From NCBI RefSeq assembly GCF_005601135.1, contig NZ_CP039381.1, forward strand, positions 124,001 through 188,000: 64,000 nt of DNA, in the 5' to 3' direction. The translations under genes were made by a program, and so were the position numbers. Origin of the DNA: Ruminococcus bovis (GTDB lineage: Bacteria; Bacillota; Clostridia; Oscillospirales; Acutalibacteraceae). Below the pieces are notes generated by a model that saw nothing but the letters and a program-made list of their open reading frames with translations, made no database searches and was not told the DNA's origin. Position 1 is the stretch's first letter. Each line of letters begins with the position of its first letter. Of this stretch, positions 18,384-27,474 are shown piece after piece.

Positions 18384-20963
18384 TTAGATTATTTCTTTAT
18401 AAGCCTCTAAATTCATAAAAGCACTTTCATTAATAGTATATTTATATTCCGGTAAATCTACTACATCATCCACATAGCCTTTAAAGATAGATTTCACTTT
18501 AACCTTTTCATCAATTATAAATTTATGACTAGATTCAGTCTTACCATTATCCCCAAGTACAAGTTGTATTTTTTGATAATCTTCATAAAAATACTCCTGT
18601 AAAAGTGGCATAACAGACTTTCGAAATATAGATGCAAGTGTTTCTATATTTGGATTATCTTTAAGTTTAGTAAATAAAGCATGACCAATAGTATGCTCCC
18701 TATCATAAAGAAAAGTTATTCTCTCGTTGATTACATCCAACATTTTTGCAACATCTAAATCATCAATATGATCTGCACCTATGTTTCTAAGTATATCCGT
18801 ATTTGGCATCATCTCAACAAACTGAAATCTTCTTCTAAGAGCAGTATCCATCAATGCTATGGAACGATCTGCTGTATTCATTGTTCCGATAATATATACA
18901 TTTGATGGAACGCTAAACGGTTTTCCTGAATAAGGAAGAATGGATGACATTTGTTCATTCGTACCTTCACGTTTTGTGTCTTCAATTAAGGTAATTAATT
19001 CTCCGAAAATTTTGGATATATTACCTCTATTAATTTCATCAATTATAAATACATATGGTTCATCAATATCTAATAATTGATAAAGATTTTTAACATTAAT
19101 TTTTGATTGTGCAACTGCAAAATTTGATACACATATTTCCGGACTACCAATATCAGTAAAATCTTTATCTATATTGATTTTATTCCATTTAACTTTTCTC
19201 TGCCAATGAAAAGGACCACAGTCAATCTTAGTTGGTTTAGAATCGGTTACAACACCAAAAGCATAAAGTTTATTTTCTCTTCCCAATATTACAATATCAT
19301 CTTTTTCTATTCTGTTGAAAAGATTGCATTGTCTTTTGTCATCTTCAATAGATTCAACCATCACTACACCATTTGCATATAGATAATCAGTATAATCAAA
19401 ATCTATATCATGATCTCCGGCTCCACTACGAATAGCCCAAATTTTGCCTGTAAATTCATTATCTCTATTAGTTTTTCTGGCAGACTCACAGAATTTTTTG
19501 AATACACCGGATTCAATCTTATATTCCAAGTTTTCTGATTCACTTTTTTCTAATGCCGGTCTAATACCTTCAATAAACTCCTCATATCCATATGATTGAT
19601 GAAATGTTGTAAATGCTATTCTTCCATGACTTTTAAGTTTATTATAACAACCTATAACATCATTGTAATCCATATTTTTAACTTCATCTAATGGTTTGTT
19701 CTCACAAATAGCTACAGCATAAATTGCTGTACTGTAAGTTTTACCTGTTCCCGGAGGTCCATAAAGAATCATATTCTTGTCATATTCAATTTTAGGATGA
19801 TTTATATTTGGTTGACTATCTTGATTCACTTTTATTGTAACCTCCTTTAATGTTGGTTGAGTTTCGTCATTTTCCTCACCTATTAATCGTGCTGCTAAAT
19901 CAAAAATGCGATAATTTTTAATTTTAAAATTATCGTCACGCATAGACTTAACTTGCCTAACATTATCAATATAGGTACTAAGTTTTTCTTCTTTTCTCAT
20001 CTTCACACCAAGATATTTAAAGATATTTTCATTACCCATATTAGAATTAAAAATAGGAAATACAGTAGGCTTTAAACAATGAAGTATAACTGATGCTGAT
20101 GCCGATTTCATCCCCTTAATTTTATCAGAAAGAGTCTCAGAACATCTTTTTAAAATATTATTTTCATTAGTCATACTACTAATATCTATTAACATTTGAA
20201 TAAATGCTCTAGAAGATTCATTATTATCATTATTATTTCTCTTAAATGTAAAGAATCCTGTACCAAACATTCCTATACTGGGATTTCCATTGTCATCTTT
20301 ATTGCTATATTCGTCATTATTTGCTTTAGCCCAAATTTCATCTAATAAATCACAGATTATATCTTTGCTTTTATTCGGTAAATTGCTATCTGTTATTTTT
20401 TTCTTTTTGTTATTAACAGACTGTTTCCATGTACCGATAGTCATTAAATATACAAGATCTAAATCTTTATAGTCAATATCACTTAAGTCTTTCATCTTTG
20501 CATATTCATCAATAGTTTTTCTTACCAATTCATATGAACCGTCGTGAATATCCGGATCCAGCTCATCAGCTTTTTGTAATTTTTCAATAAGATTAAAATA
20601 ATTTATTAATTTAAAATTAGCAATAATCGGTTCATTAGATGTGTTAAAATTATGAAGTTCCAAAAATTTTCTTTCAAATAATGTACCCTTAAGAGTGCTA
20701 ATTAGCTCTAATTCTATGTATTTCTTATCATTATTGTTTTCAGAAATAAAATACTCATTATCATCAATTTCTGCAAAAGAAAGGTTAATTTTATTAACTT
20801 TGCACTTATATTTTATTGAATTAATTGGTTCTGATAGATAAATATAAACTATATCATTTATATTTACGTTTACATTTTGTTCCCAATTAATTCTATTTTT
20901 AATGATAAACGATTTTTCAAGATCAAATTGACTTGACTTTTCAAAAAATATCCACTCTGCCAT
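18384..20963 (-). CDS. mcrB: McrB-like AAA+ GTPase with N-terminal EVE-like domain
   Basis: 859 residues. N-terminus MAEWIFFEKSSQFDLEKSF resembles EVE/PUA-like modified-base readers (residues ~1-100). Residues ~100-390 are a helical region. The motor part has Walker A ILYGPPGTGKTYST, FTTFHQSYGYEEFIEGIRP, Walker B YVFIIDEINRGNISKIFGELI, and sensor GTMNTADRSIALMDTALRRRF, all diagnostic of McrB. Between Walker A and B, about 110 residues (EFTGKIWAIRSGAGDHDID to KWNKINIDKDF) form an inserted module that again looks PUA/EVE-like. It would bind modified DNA and drive McrC. mcrC follows after 14 bases. Confidence 0.92.
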   Translation of the reverse strand: MAEWIFFEKSSQFDLEKSFIIKNRINWEQNVNVNINDIVYIYLSEPINSIKYKCKVNKINLSFAEIDDNEYFISENNNDKKYIELELISTLKGTLFERKFLELHNFNTSNEPIIANFKLINYFNLIEKLQKADELDPDIHDGSYELVRKTIDEYAKMKDLSDIDYKDLDLVYLMTIGTWKQSVNNKKKKITDSNLPNKSKDIICDLLDEIWAKANNDEYSNKDDNGNPSIGMFGTGFFTFKRNNNDNNESSRAFIQMLIDISSMTNENNILKRCSETLSDKIKGMKSASASVILHCLKPTVFPIFNSNMGNENIFKYLGVKMRKEEKLSTYIDNVRQVKSMRDDNFKIKNYRIFDLAARLIGEENDETQPTLKEVTIKVNQDSQPNINHPKIEYDKNMILYGPPGTGKTYSTAIYAVAICENKPLDEVKNMDYNDVIGCYNKLKSHGRIAFTTFHQSYGYEEFIEGIRPALEKSESENLEYKIESGVFKKFCESARKTNRDNEFTGKIWAIRSGAGDHDIDFDYTDYLYANGVVMVESIEDDKRQCNLFNRIEKDDIVILGRENKLYAFGVVTDSKPTKIDCGPFHWQRKVKWNKINIDKDFTDIGSPEICVSNFAVAQSKINVKNLYQLLDIDEPYVFIIDEINRGNISKIFGELITLIEDTKREGTNEQMSSILPYSGKPFSVPSNVYIIGTMNTADRSIALMDTALRRRFQFVEMMPNTDILRNIGADHIDDLDVAKMLDVINERITFLYDREHTIGHALFTKLKDNPNIETLASIFRKSVMPLLQEYFYEDYQKIQLVLGDNGKTESSHKFIIDEKVKVKSIFKGYVDDVVDLPEYKYTINESAFMNLEAYKEII

Positions 20964-21006
20964 AACTAATTACCTCAATATTAGAAAATATAATTAATTT
21001 TTCAAA

Positions 21007-22155
21007 TCATCTACTAAGCAAACACACCGTCTCAATGTGGTTTGTATGAGGGAACATATCCACAGGTTGGATTTTGGTAACGGAATAATCTTTTGTAGTT
21101 AGATAATGCAAGTCTCTTTCCAAGGTTTCGGGGTTACAACTTACATAAACAATTTTATCCGGTGAAAGCTCACAGAGAGAATCTAGGAATTCTCTACTAC
21201 AACCTGCTCTTGGTGGGTCAACAAAAACAACATTTGGTGAAGTTACTTCTTCATCTGCCATTTCAGTCATAAATTCACCGGCATCTTTACAATAGAAATT
21301 TATGTTACTCTTCTTATTAAGTTCTTTATTTTTCTTAGCATCTTCTACTGCTTGAGGGTTAACCTCTACACCAACTACACTTTTAACATATTTTGATGCT
21401 ACAAGTCCGATTGTACCTATACCACAATAAGCATCCAGCACAACATCATCCTTATTTAGCTGAGCAAATTTAATTGCAGTTTTGTAAAGGACTTCTGTTT
21501 GAAGTGAATTCACTTGATAAAAAGACTTTGGAGAAATTTCAAACTTACAACCACATAGTACATCCATAATTGTACCTTTACCATAAAGCACCTTTTCATA
21601 TGAACCCAGTTTCATTTTTGTAGGGTTAGGGTTTATGTTATGTACAATAGTTGTAATCTTTGGGAATAGTTTAAGAACACCTTTGACAAATTCTTTTTCT
21701 TTAGGGAATTTACCTTTAGCCGTAACAACTGTTAGGAGAATTTCACCTGTATTCTGAGCAGTACGGACTAAAATATTTTTGAAAAAGCCTTTGTCTGTTT
21801 TAGGGTTATAGATAGGAATATTTAGGTTCTTTAGAACTGTTTTTACTGCAATAGCAATCTTGTCACTACGCTTACTGTTTAACAGACAATGCTCAACACC
21901 AACAATACCGTTATTTGATGACTGAAAAACACCACTGATAATTCTGCCACCTTTTGTTGTACGGTATACAGTTTGAACCTTATTTCTATAATTATAGGGT
22001 GAATCCATACCTATAATTTTCTTTACATTACAGAATTGCGAAAGGCATCTTTCTACCTTATTTTGTTTCCAACTTAGTTGTTGTTCATATGGCATATTCA
22101 TTAGCTGACAGCCATTGCACTTTTTATATACAGGACAAATTAATTCTTTTTCCAT
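21007..22155 (-). CDS. RlmD/TrmA-family 23S rRNA uracil-C5 methyltransferase (no TRAM domain)
   Basis: 382 residues. Four-cysteine iron-sulfur pattern at the N-terminus (LICPVYKKCNGCQLMN and later VEHCLL), SAM-binding VVLDAYCGIGTIGLVA, VFVDPPRAGC and catalytic VSCNPETLERDL, ending DMFPHTNHIETVCLLSR. These assign it to the TrmA/RlmC/RlmD group that methylates uracil C5 in rRNA or tRNA. Unlike the paralogue at 24250-25629 it lacks the N-terminal TRAM RNA-binding domain. Target position cannot be decided from sequence. Start at ATG; single gene, no close partner. Confidence 0.9.
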   Translation of the reverse strand: MEKELICPVYKKCNGCQLMNMPYEQQLSWKQNKVERCLSQFCNVKKIIGMDSPYNYRNKVQTVYRTTKGGRIISGVFQSSNNGIVGVEHCLLNSKRSDKIAIAVKTVLKNLNIPIYNPKTDKGFFKNILVRTAQNTGEILLTVVTAKGKFPKEKEFVKGVLKLFPKITTIVHNINPNPTKMKLGSYEKVLYGKGTIMDVLCGCKFEISPKSFYQVNSLQTEVLYKTAIKFAQLNKDDVVLDAYCGIGTIGLVASKYVKSVVGVEVNPQAVEDAKKNKELNKKSNINFYCKDAGEFMTEMADEEVTSPNVVFVDPPRAGCSREFLDSLCELSPDKIVYVSCNPETLERDLHYLTTKDYSVTKIQPVDMFPHTNHIETVCLLSR

Positions 22156-22263
22156 CTTAAAAACTCTTTTCTCTATTTTTTATCATTATAACATAATAAT
22201 GTGGAAATAGATACTTTTAATTATATGGTTTCACTATTGTAATCAATTAAAAAACTGCACAAC

Positions 22264-23229
22264 TTAATGTGCAGTTAGTTCATAATCATTTTCGTATATC
22301 TTTTTATCTTGTCTCCACATAAAGAATACTCTTGATAATAGGATAATCACAACACTACCTACAAATATCTGTAGTGGATATGTTATTACACTACTTTGTG
22401 GGATTATCATACTTAATATTGTAATTGCTCCAACAGGTGGCATATACATTTTTGTGTAGGTTAAAATTAAAAGCATTATTAATGTAGCAATTAAAGCTGA
22501 AACTGTTAGTGGTAAATCCAGTTTAATAGTAAATAAATATCTAGACAATGAGCCTACTAAGGCACAACCTGTTATAACCAAAACAGTTTTTATAGGTTTG
22601 TTTCTCACTTTATTTCTTGGTCGAGAAAATTCCGTAAATGCTACTAAAAGTGGTGGTGCAATTACAAATTTAAAATCAAAATAAATTGCCACAAAACCAA
22701 CAATAGCAACACAAACTATCCTTAGTGCAGTATCAATAATATCATCTTTACTGTTTAACATTACAGGTATATATTCTTCATCTTGTCTAATTTCCATTTT
22801 TAAAAATAACTGATGAAAACCTATTACCAATATAGTCAGTACAACTGCTGAAATTGGATAAATGAAACTTTTGGTTTGCATCATAACCGGCAACACTATT
22901 GCAGACACAAATGGTGCAAAGGTTGTACCGGAAAACATAAATAATATTTGTGCAAAAGAAAAGGCAATTATCATTTGTGGGAAAAGTGTTAGTCCACTGT
23001 ATCTAACTATCAGCACACCAACAGTTGCACATATTGTTATCAACAGTAACATTCTTTTTCCGTTGACTTTCCAACTTCTCTTTTGTGCTACCATATAGCC
23101 AACTGCAAGTGCAGTTATCTCCGGGAAAATTATTTCTTTTTCATTAAGTAATTCAGCTATCCCTACCATTAACCCAACTAGTAATAATGTGGATATGTAG
23201 GGTATTGCGTTTTTGATAAATTGTTTCAT
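22264..23229 (-). CDS. Multi-pass membrane protein, HPP-like
   Basis: 321 residues with nine or ten hydrophobic segments and two halves that look alike: one around IIFPEITALAVGYMV and SGTTFAPFVSAIVLPVMM, the other around FKFVIAPPLLVAFTEFSRPRNK and YMPPVGAITILSMIIP. The APP/PPVGA loops resemble the HPP family, whose plant and cyanobacterial members move nitrite, but this assignment is tentative. It has a short charged tail. Monocistronic; followed by rlmD-like gene after ~100 bases. Role unknown. Confidence 0.6.
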   Translation of the reverse strand: MKQFIKNAIPYISTLLLVGLMVGIAELLNEKEIIFPEITALAVGYMVAQKRSWKVNGKRMLLLITICATVGVLIVRYSGLTLFPQMIIAFSFAQILFMFSGTTFAPFVSAIVLPVMMQTKSFIYPISAVVLTILVIGFHQLFLKMEIRQDEEYIPVMLNSKDDIIDTALRIVCVAIVGFVAIYFDFKFVIAPPLLVAFTEFSRPRNKVRNKPIKTVLVITGCALVGSLSRYLFTIKLDLPLTVSALIATLIMLLILTYTKMYMPPVGAITILSMIIPQSSVITYPLQIFVGSVVIILLSRVFFMWRQDKKIYENDYELTAH

Positions 23230-23341
23230 AAATGTTCTTTGTTATTTTAAATTAATATTATATTTTTTAATAAGATAAATCAGTTCTGCAAATTTGTGGT
23301 TGCTGGTGTAATTTATATCAAATTATTGGTTACAGTTGTAG

Positions 23342-23481
23342 GGGCGAACAATGTTCGCCCGTTAAAAAGTGTGATACCTATGGGATTTTTGTCCTATTTA
23401 CGGACTATAAATTAAAAATATCTACATAGAACAAAATACCAATATAAAGGCTAATTTGTAACGGGACATCAATGATGTCCC
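23342..23481. repeat. Inverted pair of GTAGGGG...CCCGTTA hairpin repeats
   Basis: The 377-base gene-free stretch 23230-23606 holds two hairpins, GGGCGAAC-AAT-GTTCGCCC and GGGACATC-AAT-GATGTCCC. Read outward each has the same frame: TGTAGGGG before and CCGTTA after the palindrome, but in opposite orientation, bracketing about 100 AT-rich bases. Flanks add shorter inverse matches (ATACCTAT/ATAGGTAT, AAGTGTG/CACACTT). It looks like a small non-autonomous repeat element (MITE-like). No coding sequence seen. Confidence 0.65.
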
Positions 23482-23606
23482 CTACACCTGTTAGCCACAC
23501 TTTTCTTTTAATAATAGGTATGATAATTTTGCAAATTTTCCTTTACCCACAATCAAAATTAAAAAGACAAACCCTAGTTTATCTTTACACATAGGAAAAA
23601 TCCCAA

Positions 23607-24230
23607 TTATCCGATTTTGCAATCATCCAAATCTACCCATTCCAAATTTGGCATTTCATTTATAAAATCGTTTGACTTCATCTTTAATTTTGTTCTACTA
23701 ATATTTGTTTGGTAGTGGCAAACTCCAAATACTTTCAAATTTTTCAATTTACCAAGGCAAGAATAATCATATATTTTCTTAGTTTCTCCTAATATCAATA
23801 CTTCAAGTTGTGTCATATCAGCCAAACAAGAAATATCTTCTATACCTGAACCACTTTCAATAAACAATTTTTTCAACTTAGTTAGATTTGTAATACTTGA
23901 AATATCTTTACCTCTAAAGCACTTTATTCTTAAAGATTCCAAATTTCTTTGATTACATATTGCATCAAAAACCTTTTGATTTATAATTGTACAAACCTGC
24001 ATCTCAACAATAGGATATGAGTCTTTCAGTAAAAAATCAACGAAACTTTCTGTAATCTTCTTTTGCTGATATGATGTTACAAATTGATGTTGTGATGGAC
24101 ATAATTTTATAACTGATTCACCATTATAATCTTCAATGTGTCTTATAAACGGATAACTATCATCTTGTCTTATATCTCTCACAAAATCTTCATATATTCT
24201 TGAATGGTCAGTACAAAGTTGAAGGTTCAT
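23607..24230 (-). CDS. Leucine-rich-repeat protein, cytoplasmic
   Basis: 207 residues, no signal peptide. From about residue 90 there are internalin-type 22-residue leucine repeats: ISSITNLTKLKKLFIESGS, IEDISCLADMTQLEVLILG, YDYSCLGKLKNLKVFGV, with MPNLEWVDLDDCKIG at the end. The first 85 residues are unassigned. Such proteins mediate protein contacts; no partner is evident. It starts 20 bases after the upstream rlmD stop, so the pair is probably co-transcribed. Confidence 0.7.
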   Translation of the reverse strand: MNLQLCTDHSRIYEDFVRDIRQDDSYPFIRHIEDYNGESVIKLCPSQHQFVTSYQQKKITESFVDFLLKDSYPIVEMQVCTIINQKVFDAICNQRNLESLRIKCFRGKDISSITNLTKLKKLFIESGSGIEDISCLADMTQLEVLILGETKKIYDYSCLGKLKNLKVFGVCHYQTNISRTKLKMKSNDFINEMPNLEWVDLDDCKIG

Positions 24231-24249
24231 TTTTCTTTCCTTTCAAATA

Positions 24250-25629
24250 TCACTTGTGTACTTTAGTCAGCAAAACTACATTTTCCACATGGCTGGTACG
24301 AGGGAAAAGGTCAAATGGGGTTAATTCTACAGGAGAATAATCATTATCTGCAAAGAACTTTAAATCACGAGCTAAAGTTCCCGGGTCGCAAGAAACATAA
24401 ACAACTCTCTTTGGTGACATTGCTTTAATAGAAAGTATCAAGTCCTCAGTTAACCCTTTTCTTGGTGGGTCAACAACTACAACATCAGGAGAAATATTGT
24501 CATTCTTTAGCTTTTCTCCACACTTTGTTGCATCACCACAAATAAACTGTGCGTTCTTAATATTATTTAACTTTGCGTTAAGTTTAGCATCTTTAATAGC
24601 CTGAGGTACAATTTCAACACCAATTAAACTTTTACATTCATTAGCCATTGTAAGACCGATTGTACCTGTACCACAATAAAGGTCAATTAGATTTTCTTCA
24701 CCAGTAAGGTTAGCATATTCTTTAGCTTTGTTATAAAGTTTCTCTGCTTGGCTATGGTTAACTTGATAAAAACTATTTGGAGAAATTCTGAAATTAAGTC
24801 CACATAAGTTGTCAATAATATAAGTGTCACCATAGATTGCTCTATTTTTTGTACCTGTAATTACATTTGTTTTTTCTTTATTAGAATTAACTACAACACT
24901 TTTTAGGTTAGGTATATTTTCTTTTAGAGAATTAACAAGCAAAGTTTCATCCTTTAGTTTGTCACCGTTAATAACAAGACAAACCATCACTTCACCTGTT
25001 TTTTCCCCATATCTAACATACAAATGTCTAACTAAACCTTTGTGGGTTGTTTCATCATAGATAGTTTCATTAGTGGTTTGCAAATAATCCTTAACCACTG
25101 CCATTACCTTATCAAAAATTATAGGTTGCAATAAACAAGTATCGGTATCAACCACCCTATGGCTATGAAAACCATAGAAACCCATTTCAACATTACCGTC
25201 TTTATTTTTGGCTAAAGGAAACTGTGCTTTGTTTCTATAATTATCCGGTAAATCTGCACCTACAATAGGATTGATTTTTACATTAAGACCTGCAATTCTT
25301 GCAATAGCATCCTTTACTTTTTGCTCCTTAATTTTTAATTCAGCATCATAGGTAATATGACGGTAACAACATCCACCACATTTTAGGAAAACTTTACAAT
25401 CTACTTCTTGTCTATATTCTGATGGCTTAATAATTTCCATCACTTTACCAAAGCAATAACGCTTTAGCACCTTAACAATCAGTACATCTACCCTGTCACC
25501 TACTGCTGAATTAGGTACAAAAATTGCAATACCCTCATCACTTTTGCCTACACCATAACCCTCACTTGTTGTGCCGGTTATATCAATTATTAATCTGTCA
25601 TTTTTCTTAATAGTCATAATTTTTTTCAT
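24250..25629 (-). CDS. rlmD: 23S rRNA uracil-C5 methyltransferase RlmD-like, with TRAM domain
   Basis: 459 residues. N-terminal TRAM domain (residues ~5-62: NDRLIIDITGTTSEGYGVGK, FVPNSAVGDRVDVLIVKVLK), iron-sulfur cysteines (DCKVFLKCGGCCYRHI and TCLLQP), SAM site NLIDLYCGTGTIGLTMA, VVVDPPRKGL and catalytic VSCDPGTLARDLKFF, ending DLFPRTSHVENVVLL. The layout is that of RlmD/RlmCD, which methylates 23S rRNA uracils. Two starts (residue 1 and the ATG at residue 5) are possible; neither has a strong site. Divergent from murC. Confidence 0.92.
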   Translation of the reverse strand: MKKIMTIKKNDRLIIDITGTTSEGYGVGKSDEGIAIFVPNSAVGDRVDVLIVKVLKRYCFGKVMEIIKPSEYRQEVDCKVFLKCGGCCYRHITYDAELKIKEQKVKDAIARIAGLNVKINPIVGADLPDNYRNKAQFPLAKNKDGNVEMGFYGFHSHRVVDTDTCLLQPIIFDKVMAVVKDYLQTTNETIYDETTHKGLVRHLYVRYGEKTGEVMVCLVINGDKLKDETLLVNSLKENIPNLKSVVVNSNKEKTNVITGTKNRAIYGDTYIIDNLCGLNFRISPNSFYQVNHSQAEKLYNKAKEYANLTGEENLIDLYCGTGTIGLTMANECKSLIGVEIVPQAIKDAKLNAKLNNIKNAQFICGDATKCGEKLKNDNISPDVVVVDPPRKGLTEDLILSIKAMSPKRVVYVSCDPGTLARDLKFFADNDYSPVELTPFDLFPRTSHVENVVLLTKVHK

Positions 25630-25692
25630 ATCTTAATTTTAACATTTATACATAGTCAAATCAACAATTTTATAAAATATCTGTTATAGTAA

Positions 25693-25721
25693 TTGCAATT
25701 TATCTTATAAAATTATATAAT
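25693..25721 (+). promoter_or_regulatory. Promoter of murC
   Basis: TTGCAA and TATAAT separated by exactly 17 bases, 33 bases ahead of the GTG start of murC. Confidence 0.75.
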
Positions 25722-25753
25722 GGAACTATAAATAAATTAAAGAGGTAATTATT

Positions 25754-27130
25754 GTGGATAAAAAGCATTTTTTAGACGATAAAAAAAGAATTCATTTTAT
25801 GGGAATTGGTGGTAGTGGTATGTGTCCACTAGCAGAAATTCTTTTAGCAAAGGGTTATGAAATTACAGGTTCTGACATTGCAGAGGGTGACACTCTGGAG
25901 AGAATCCGTAACTATGGCATTAAGGTATATATGGGACAAAATGCAGAGAATATTAAGGATGCAAAGCCTGATGTTCTTTGCTACACAGCAGCAATCAAAG
26001 ATGACAACCCTGAACTTGTTGCAGCAAGAGAAATGGGTATTCCAACACTTGAGCGTTCAGAAATGTTAGGTATTGTAGTAAGTCACTACAAAAAGAGTGT
26101 TGCTATCAGTGGTACTCACGGTAAGACTTCTACAACAGGTATGTTAACTCAAATTCTTGTTGGTTCAAAGAAAGACCCATCAGCTATTATTGGTGGTAAG
26201 CTACCATACATTGGTGGCAACAGTCATGTTGGTAAAAGTGATATTATGGTTTGTGAGGCTTGTGAATATGTTGACTCTTTCCTACAGCTACACCCATTTA
26301 TCTCAGTTATCCTAAATATTGATGCTGACCATCTTGACTACTTTAAGAACCTTGACAACATCAAAAAGTCATTTAATAAGTTTGCTCATCAGACAAGCAA
26401 CCTTGTTGTTTATAACGGTGACAATGCAAATGCTGAAGATGCACTTGAAGATGTTAACATTAAGAAGATTACATTCGGTCTTTCAATGGAAAATGACTAT
26501 TATGCAACAAATATGCAAAGACATGGTGTTACTCAGAGTTATGATTTAATGTATCAAGGTGAATTCTTAACAAAGATTAACCTATCAGTACCGGGTATTC
26601 ACAATGTTTATAATTCTCTTGCAGCAATTACAGTTGCAGATTATCTTGGTGTACCAATTAAGGATATTGCAGAAAACATTGCAAAGTTCACAGGTGTACA
26701 CAGAAGATTTGAGTTACTGGGCAAACCAAATGGCATTACTGTTGTTGATGACTTTGCTCACCATCCAACAGAATTAACTTCTACACTAGAAACTGCTATG
26801 GAGCTTGGTTTCAACCATGTATGGGCAGTTTTCCAGCCACATACATTCAGCCGTACTGCACTATTAATGGATGACTTTGCTAAGGCACTAAAGATTCCTG
26901 ATACTGCAATTATCTCTGCTATTTTACCGGTTAGAGAAACTAACACATACAATGTTTACAACACTGATTTAGGCAAGAAAGTTCCAGGTTCAGTATGTCT
27001 TGATACATTTGATGAAATTACCGACTACATTGTTAAGAATGCTAAGGAAGGCGACCTTGTACTTACAATGGGTGGTGGTAATGTATATATGTGTGCTAAC
27101 CAAATTGTAAAGGCATTGGAAAATAAATAA
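25754..27130 (+). CDS. murC: UDP-N-acetylmuramate--L-alanine ligase
   Basis: MurC adds L-alanine to UDP-MurNAc in peptidoglycan synthesis. The 458-residue protein has the UDP-binding start IHFMGIGGSGMCPLAEILL, the ATP P-loop VAISGTHGKTSTTGML, the DHLDYF metal/carbamate region, and the C-terminal HHPTELTSTL and VFQPHTFSRT motifs. The start is GTG, eight bases after AGAGGT. It is followed by a small gene and a shared bidirectional terminator. Confidence 0.96.
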   Translation: MDKKHFLDDKKRIHFMGIGGSGMCPLAEILLAKGYEITGSDIAEGDTLERIRNYGIKVYMGQNAENIKDAKPDVLCYTAAIKDDNPELVAAREMGIPTLERSEMLGIVVSHYKKSVAISGTHGKTSTTGMLTQILVGSKKDPSAIIGGKLPYIGGNSHVGKSDIMVCEACEYVDSFLQLHPFISVILNIDADHLDYFKNLDNIKKSFNKFAHQTSNLVVYNGDNANAEDALEDVNIKKITFGLSMENDYYATNMQRHGVTQSYDLMYQGEFLTKINLSVPGIHNVYNSLAAITVADYLGVPIKDIAENIAKFTGVHRRFELLGKPNGITVVDDFAHHPTELTSTLETAMELGFNHVWAVFQPHTFSRTALLMDDFAKALKIPDTAIISAILPVRETNTYNVYNTDLGKKVPGSVCLDTFDEITDYIVKNAKEGDLVLTMGGGNVYMCANQIVKALENK

Positions 27131-27184
27131 TCTGTAATTTCTACTATTGTAGAAGATTTTGTAATATGAAATGATGTGATTTTT

Positions 27185-27418
27185 ATGACAGCACTTTCTA
27201 ATAAAGATATGGATAAACTAAAGGAAAAAGCCTTACAGTTACGCCCAAAAATTGATAATTTGGAGTACTCTCACGGCAGAGTTGCTGAGATACTTGGTAT
27301 TCCTAAAGAACAATTAATAGAAATTTATTGTGAAATGGGTTTTCCCTATTACACAATGGATATTTCAGAAGTTGAAGAAGATATAAATACCTGTAAAAAA
27401 TTTTTTAAAAAAGCATAA
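27185..27418 (+). CDS. Small conserved-looking protein of unknown function
   Basis: 77 residues from MTALSNKDMDKLKEKAL; highly charged, no membrane segment. The middle (HGRVAEILGIPKEQLIEIY) could be a short helix-turn-helix-like pair of helices. It lies 55 bases after murC, is the last gene before a strong terminator, and has only a weak ribosome binding site; an in-frame GTG three codons earlier is an alternative start. Not recognised. Confidence 0.6.
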   Translation: MTALSNKDMDKLKEKALQLRPKIDNLEYSHGRVAEILGIPKEQLIEIYCEMGFPYYTMDISEVEEDINTCKKFFKKA

Positions 27419-27421
27419 ATT

Positions 27422-27457
27422 AAAGCTCTATGAAACTTGGTTTCATAGAGCTTTTTT
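27422..27457. terminator. Bidirectional terminator between murC unit and BspA-like gene
   Basis: Perfect 14-base-pair stem (AAAGCTCTATGAAA and complement, loop CTTGG) with T-run on the plus side; it lies between two convergent genes, four bases after one stop and about 18 bases from the other. Confidence 0.92.
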
Positions 27458-27474
27458 GTTAGTAGAATATTAAT

